A stretch of DNA of 11,251 bases from Amoebophrya sp. AT5.2. Its lineage: Eukaryota; Sar; Dinophyceae; Syndiniales; Amoebophryaceae. Positions 7,515 through 11,251 of the stretch are shown here, piece by piece. The notes beneath the pieces are model-generated. The model did no database searches. It was not told the origin of the DNA and saw only the letters and a list, made by a program, of their open reading frames with translations. The number at the start of each line of letters is the position of its first letter. Position 1 is the first letter of the stretch. The DNA lies in NCBI GenBank assembly GCA_005223375.1, contig RXOD01006109.1, positions 1-11,251 on the forward strand. Direction: 5' to 3'. Both the position numbers and the translations under genes were made by a program.

Positions 7515-8226
7515 ATGGTGGAGCCTGGTGATGACAGCAGTTCTATCCGCGTGATGCAGTGGAACCTGCTGGCCACGGGTTTGCACAAAGACGGGTTCGT
7601 CCGCGGGGACCTTTTTTCGGGGTCGGGGGGGCCGGACGACGACGACGTCGCGGGGCCGACGCGGTTGCGCGAGCACCTTTTGCTCACGAAGGAGTACCGC
7701 CGGCTACTGGAACAAGAGCTCCGCCTTGACCTGGAGGCGTGGAAGCCGCTGCAGCACCTGTTCACTCTCCTGCTCTTCACCGACGCCGTCACCCCGCGCC
7801 GGTTGCGGGAGAAGCTCTTCACCGACGCCGCGGCACTCCGCGACCGCTTCAAGCACGTGGCGGAAGAAGAATTTGTTGTTCTGCAGTCCTCAACATCAAA
7901 TGACTTCTGGGCGCCACTGTGCGAGTTCTTCGCAGAGGGAGTGGCTTCGCAGCTGGTGGAAGACAGCGTGCGGGCGGCATCGCTGTCTTCCACCAGGAAC
8001 AAGCGCACTCCTCTTGGAAACCCGTACGATGCGGTCCACGCGGCGGCTGCGTTCTTCGCGGAAGCGTTCTTTTCAGAAGAGGGCGCAGATGAAGAGGAGC
8101 CCAAACTGCTTTTGGAGTACCGGGCTGCCTTCTCGAAGCTGGAGGAGAACCCCAAAACGCGGAACGAAAAAATGGGCGCGCTGGTTCGCAAGTGGGCGCC
8201 GCAGATCCTCACCCTGCAGGAGGTCG
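7515..8226 (+). CDS. Gene 2 exon A: EEP-family nuclease, N-terminal part
   Basis: This is the first exon of a CCR4/nocturnin/Angel-type EEP-fold protein (Mg-dependent phosphodiesterase fold, including mRNA deadenylases). The start is the ATG at 7515, giving MVEPGDDSSSIRVMQWNLLA. The frame is open further left, but without an ATG. VMQWNLLA (13-20) is the first EEP motif, with the metal-site Asn at N17. ILTLQEV (231-237) carries the catalytic Glu, E236. These motifs lie about 216 residues apart, far more than in nocturnin or CCR4. The extra sequence is helical and charged (EYRRLLEQELRLDLEAWKPL; FKHVAEEEFVVL; AAAFFAEAFFSEEGADEEE) and ends with TRNEKMGALVRKWAPQ, resembling the usual R-x(n)-I-x(n)-PDI-LQEV lead-in. 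The substrate is not determined: deadenylase, NADP(H) 2'-phosphatase (nocturnin) and RNA phosphatase roles are all known in this family. Confidence 0.85.
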
Positions 8227-8629
8227 CCCCGGACCCTGTGAACAGACCCAGCGATGGCACGACGACGAGTGGCAAGATGAACTGTACGATTTAGAATGTT
8301 GGGAAAGAACTTTGTTTTGATGCCGCGGGGGAAAAGAACTTGTGCGGGCAGCCGGGCTGGCTTCGAGTTCATCTTGATTCGATACATAGATTAAGAAAGG
8401 AGCCTAAGTGTGCAGCGCGGGTTTGCAAGTGGGCGCCCACCTGGCCCCTTCATGTCCAGTGGCTAGAATGGTGATAGAGCAGCTTAGAAGTAGGGCAGAA
8501 GATGAGGGCGCATGATAGCGTGGCACTTTTCATCTCCACCTGGTGTCAGCTGTAGGGTGCAACGGTACCAGGGCTGCTATAGCTGCAGAAAACCACTTTT
8601 GCTTCTTGTCATCGCTGGTCCCGCCATAG
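8227..8629 (+). mobile_element. Gene 2 intron 1: TIR-bearing, probably non-canonical intron
   Basis: Exon A and exon B are in different frames, so an intron of length 1 mod 3 is needed. GCCC occurs at both junctions (8226-8229 and 8629-8632). Removing the 403 nt between them joins LQEVA to QLLHLV in frame and leaves an AG-ending intron that starts CCCC. Imperfect inverted repeats lie just inside: ACCCAGCGATGGCACGACG (left arm 8246-8272) against the right arm 8593-8619 (ending TCATCGCTGGT), about 21 of 27 positions matching. A canonical pair GT 8238 / AG 8629 gives the wrong frame. GT 8238 with AG at 8658 or 8664, and GT 8269 or 8284 with AG 8629, stay in frame and are the main alternatives. 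Confidence 0.45.
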
Positions 8630-9104
8630 CCCAATTGCTGCACCTCGTGGCCGCGCAGCCGCAGCTGTTCTTCGGCCCGGGCGGCTGCGGTCTGGGGGCC
8701 ACGGGCGGGGTGGGGGCGCGAGGTAAACCTGCCACCCCCCGTGGGCTTGGGGTCGCTGGGGGGGAGGACCAGGACCAGGACCACCAACACGCCCTGGAAA
8801 AGGAAAAGTGTAGTTGGATGAAAATTGAAGAACTACAGGAACTGTTGTCGGCGAAGGATTCGAAAGACCCCGCGCGCGTGAACGAAGTTCTGGGCGATCG
8901 ATTCCTGTACCGAGCCCGGAAGATCGGCCCGGCTGTGTGCGGCGTGTGCGTCCTGGTGGACCGGGAAAAGTTCAATGTGCTCGAAGCGAAGCCGATCGGG
9001 GACTTCGCTTACTTGGCGGTGGTGGAGAGGAAGCGACGACCAACGACGGGTAGTTTGGGGGGGGTGGCCCCCGCAAGCGAGGGATCCGGGGACGATTACT
9101 ACAG
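8630..9104 (+). CDS. Gene 2 exon B: EEP-family nuclease, central part
   Basis: This encodes residues about 239-395. It opens with QLLHLVAAQPQLFFGPGG, passes through a Gly-rich stretch and a DQDQD repeat, then a helix (WMKIEELQELLSAKD). EVLGDRFLYRARKIG and VCGVCVLVDREKF (about 340-352) follow. The latter is the strand in which EEP enzymes read xGxAxFxRxxRF. GDFAYLAVVERKRR is the next strand. The 5' boundary is uncertain because several AGs are usable. The 3' boundary is ACAG then GTAAAA at 9105, a good donor that leaves two bases of a split codon. Splicing straight to exon C from this donor breaks the frame, which implies the mini-exon below. Confidence 0.75.
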
Positions 9105-9404
9105 GTAAAAACAACCAACAAAAAAATTTCATCCACACACGACATAGAGACCAGATTTAGATTTACTACATAGGGCCTGCTACTTTGCACGCGAACGCGA
9201 TACATCGGATATAGGCATCCATCTTGTATAGGTGAGGCCACCAGAAGAGCGATCACCAGAATTGAATCAAGTCTGGTGATCGCTCCTCTGGTGGCCTCGA
9301 CCTCTCCCTCGCGCGCTCTACAAGTCGACGCCTTTGATTCAGTGCCAGACCAACATAGTGGCGGGACCCAGTAGAATGCCGCCATTGGCCTCATCGGTGT
9401 GCAG
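9105..9404 (+). other. Gene 2 intron 2 (GT-AG), carries palindrome copy 1
   Basis: The 300-nt intron starts GTAAAA and ends GTGTGCAG at 9404. It contains a 65-nt foldback at 9234-9298. No terminal inverted repeats were seen, which contrasts with the TIR introns. An alternative acceptor, ACCCAG ending at 9371, is also frame-compatible and would enlarge the following exon by 33 nt. Confidence 0.55.
9234..9298. repeat. 65-nt palindromic element, copy 1
   Basis: Arms of 27 nt (9234-9260 and 9272-9298) have one mismatch around the loop ATTGAATCAAG. The arms begin GAGGCCACCAGAAGAGCGAT. The loop contains TTGA-A-TCAA, so the whole element is nearly symmetric. Outside the arms, AGGT and ACCT could extend the stem across one unpaired base. 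No clear target-site duplication was found. It is a near-identical partner of the copy at 9451-9515. Confidence 0.92.
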
Positions 9405-9429
9405 ACGTTGGCTGACGCTGAGGCGGTTG
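9405..9429 (+). CDS. Gene 2 mini-exon (25 nt)
   Basis: The mini-exon is bounded by GTGCAG on the left and GTAAGA on the right. With the two leftover bases of exon B it gives RRWLTLRRL (residues about 396-404) and leaves phase 0, exactly as exon C needs. The joined protein reads WLTLRRLPREPFVVVSAHLK. This matches the EEP pattern in which a strand ending a few residues after a charged turn precedes FxVxxTHLK. If the upstream AG at 9371 is used, the exon is 58 nt and adds SRMPPLASSVC. Direct splicing of exon B to exon C from the best sites leads to a stop, so this exon or an equivalent correction is needed. Confidence 0.55.
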
Positions 9430-9704
9430 GTAAGAAGGAAGATTCGTGCTGAGGCCACCAGAGGAGCGATCACCAGAATTGAATCAAGTCTGGTGATCGC
9501 TCCTCTGGTGGCCTCAGATAGGATGCTATTTTTTACGAATCCAGAAGGAGGTCCGAAATAAATCCGCCCGAAATTCTGAATGTGAGCGTGCGGCGGTTCA
9601 TACTTATCACGAGAAAGCACAACAACAGCTAGATGCTAGATCGTGGATGAGCCTGTGATATGGTTTCGTTGTCGGTTGATTGTTTCCAGCTCCGCTTGTA
9701 ACAG
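9430..9704 (+). other. Gene 2 intron 3 (GT-AG), carries palindrome copy 2
   Basis: The 275-nt intron starts GTAAGAAGG and ends TTGTAACAG at 9704. Palindrome copy 2 begins only 21 nt after the donor. Flanking it, GATTCGT (9441-9447) and ACGAATC (9535-9541) form an additional outer inverted pair. The acceptor is fixed from the left by a TAA at 9699-9701 in the exon C frame. Confidence 0.6.
9451..9515. repeat. 65-nt palindromic element, copy 2
   Basis: The arms 9451-9477 and 9489-9515 are perfectly complementary (27 bp), with the same 11-nt loop as copy 1. Two more flanking pairs (CT/AG) extend the stem to 29 bp. It differs from copy 1 at a single base, in the left arm (AGAGG here, AGAAG there). 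The perfect arms suggest it is younger, or less decayed, than copy 1. Confidence 0.93.
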
Positions 9705-10460
9705 CCGCGTGAGCCCTTCGTGGTGGTGTCCGCGCATTTGAAATCGGGGAGCAACAGAATTTCCGGCGAGGAGCGCGGCGCCCAGATTTCCCAGATCCTG
9801 GACGCGGTCGACAGCGTAAACGAACTTGCTCGAAACTGGCCGGTAATTCTCGGCATGGACGGGAATTACGACCAGGGACTGTGCGGCGCAAACTACCCCG
9901 AGGACTCGGAGGCGGTGACCGGCGGATGGGCGCTGCTGCGCGAACGCGGGTACCGGAATTGGGTGGAGTTGGGGAGTTCCGGTTCAGAGGAGGTTGATAT
10001 AATGGACAACGATGATTTCCGGGACTCCCACGTGGTCACGGTGAACAAGATGCGGGGAATGTTTTCGTCCCAGGTGGCGAAGTGGGGCGAGTACATGCTG
10101 CGGAACATCGACTACGTCTTCGTCCGCAGCACTCCTGCTCCTTCCCCAGACACAGGAGAAGATAAAAGTAAAACAAAACATCAGAGCTTGATGCGTCTGC
10201 GTCTCGCCGAGGTGTGCAACGCCTGCGATCTGCAGAGGTACTCGAAGCGGGGAGTCCTGACGCAGCTGCGGGAGAGCTGCACGCTGGATGACATCTTGCG
10301 GCTCGATCTTGCGGCTCAGGCGGCTCAGGCTCCGCCGGGTTCACGTTCACCCCGATCGGCCATGAACCGGGGTTTTGTGGGCCGGCTGATGCCGAGCGGG
10401 GAGAACCCGAGCGACCATCAACCGGTGGTGCTCCAACTGCAGCTGGTGCGTGGTTCTTAG
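9705..10460 (+). CDS. Gene 2 exon C: EEP-family nuclease, catalytic C-terminal half
   Basis: This encodes residues about 405-655 and the TAG stop. FVVVSAHLKSG holds the catalytic His (H415). VILGMDGNYD holds the Asp-x-Asn pair (D456, N458). MLRNIDYVFV holds the IDY Asp (D540). PSDHQPVVLQLQL holds the terminal Asp-His pair (D641, H642). All expected active-site residues are present, so the enzyme should be catalytically competent. GYRNWVELGS and the following acidic loop (EEVDIMDNDDFRD) match the usual region before the IDY strand. An insert of about 100 residues between the IDY strand and SDH contains a helix-rich stretch and an AAQAAQ repeat from a 9-nt tandem duplication. The acceptor is AACAG at 9704. 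The 3' end of the CDS is clear. Confidence 0.9.
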   Translation, partial: PREPFVVVSAHLKSGSNRISGEERGAQISQILDAVDSVNELARNWPVILGMDGNYDQGLCGANYPEDSEAVTGGWALLRERGYRNWVELGSSGSEEVDIMDNDDFRDSHVVTVNKMRGMFSSQVAKWGEYMLRNIDYVFVRSTPAPSPDTGEDKSKTKHQSLMRLRLAEVCNACDLQRYSKRGVLTQLRESCTLDDILRLDLAAQAAQAPPGSRSPRSAMNRGFVGRLMPSGENPSDHQPVVLQLQLVRGS

Positions 10461-11251
10461 GATTAGGTCCACTACCACTGGCTCGTTTAATGCATCGGTC
10501 AGCTGCTGCTGCTCTCGCTCATAAACAGCTGCTCTGTGATGTGTAATACTAAGATTAATACCTGCTGCCGAAGATGTAGATGATGCGGCGATGCGGCGCT
10601 TAACCGATTGGAGCCATTAAAGGCAGACGAGTACCCCTTCCACCTATGCCCTTTGCGCCTCCGCCCTCGCGCAGCCCTTCGTGTGCAGCCGCGGTTCTTC
10701 TCCCGTCGGTCTGGATGAAGAAGTGCCGCACTTCTTCTACTTCTCCCAACGGTCTTGCTGGAAACAATATCATGTGTAGTACGTCTCTAGGAGATGGAGA
10801 TCCGCGCTCTTCTAGAGATGCCAGCCGCAAACGCAACTACTTTGATCATTCCGAGAAATGCACTGTCGGGCTTCAATTTAGGCAGCGGATGTAAGCCAGC
10901 GCAACTGATTCGGAATGTTGAATATTGTTAGGATCAGCAAATATGTGACTTCGATCCGCGCGGCCCCGCGCGTTCCGAATGATTTCCCAATCGCATGATC
11001 CTCCCCATGCTCGTGAATCTGTCGATCCTGGTCGACTACTGAAAGTGACGAAAATTGCCGTTCCTCCTCTAGGCTAGAAAATCGATGATGTGGGCTGAGT
11101 TCCCACATACGTGCTTTCATGAATTTCCAGGATATTGGAGTGCCATAGCACCTGCCCCGAATATCCTTGTTGTGCTGGTTATTTGCGTGTGGTGAGTGTT
11201 TTACATTCTCCAACACCTTTAGCCAAAGTCGCTACTTCAGTACGCAGTAAA
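10461..11251. other. Downstream region without a supported gene
   Basis: A minus-strand frame across 10878-11216 is open for 112 codons but begins with GTG and has no recognised motif or good splice signals. A small perfect hairpin, ATGTGGG/CCCACAT with a 7-nt loop, lies at 11088-11108. A CTCTAG/CTAGAG pair flanks about 10784-10817. I see no poly(A) signal typical of animals or plants after gene 2. Confidence 0.4.

Noticed and set aside
7490..8275. 261-codon open frame on the minus strand
   Set aside because: It is the reverse of gene 2 exon A, Ser/Arg-rich, while the plus strand carries the WNLLA and LQEV motifs.
9334..9561. 75-codon plus-strand frame covering palindrome copy 2
   Set aside because: It reads through the hairpin. 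Only the short part ending at 9429 is supported as an exon by splice signals and frame.
10878..11216. 112-codon minus-strand frame
   Set aside because: It has a GTG start, no recognisable motif, mixed codon use and no supporting splice signals.
1..11251. Dinoflagellate spliced-leader sequence, tRNA, rRNA, CRISPR array or insertion sequence with transposase
   Set aside because: By eye I found no spliced-leader motif, no tRNA or rRNA fold, no regularly spaced direct repeats and no transposase motif. A covariance-model scan would be needed to exclude small RNAs.

Overview
The window looks like nuclear DNA of a protist. Two plus-strand genes are split into several exons. Their frames close only when introns are removed. 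Many introns carry inverted repeats, and I see no bacterial gene layout, rRNA or tRNA. Three of the six inferred introns have imperfect terminal inverted repeats (TIRs) and a 3-4 nt direct repeat at the splice junctions. Two of those three do not begin with GT. This resembles the invasive introner-type introns reported for Amoebophrya (Syndiniales, parasitic dinoflagellates), but no marker gene fixes the organism. Other introner-bearing or non-canonically splicing protists remain possible.

Layout. Bases 1-393 hold a probable exon or 3' end of an unidentified plus-strand gene. Bases 394-2188 are mostly non-coding, with two foldback repeats and a possible minus-strand terminal exon at 1363-1714. 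Gene 1 (about 2189-6596, four exons, about 1046 aa) encodes a nuclear-looking beta-propeller protein with a C-terminal Cys cluster. The best guess is a subunit of RNA polymerase III factor TFIIIC (TFIIIC90/delta-like), on moderate evidence. Bases 6597-7514 separate the genes. Gene 2 (about 7515-10460, four exons including a mini-exon, about 655 aa) encodes an endonuclease/exonuclease/phosphatase (EEP) fold protein of the CCR4/nocturnin/Angel type with all expected catalytic motifs. Bases 10461-11251 hold no gene I can support.

The most interesting material is in the introns. Gene 1 introns 1 and 2 and gene 2 intron 1 look like inserted TIR elements flanked by short target-site-like duplications, and removing them restores the reading frame at conserved protein motifs. 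The next two introns of gene 2 flank a 25-nt mini-exon. Each contains one copy of the same 65-nt near-perfect palindrome. Two further foldbacks of similar size but different sequence lie in gene 1 intron 1 and in the left intergenic region. The two genes share strand and architecture but no evident pathway. Their link here is shared invasion by foldback and intron-like elements.
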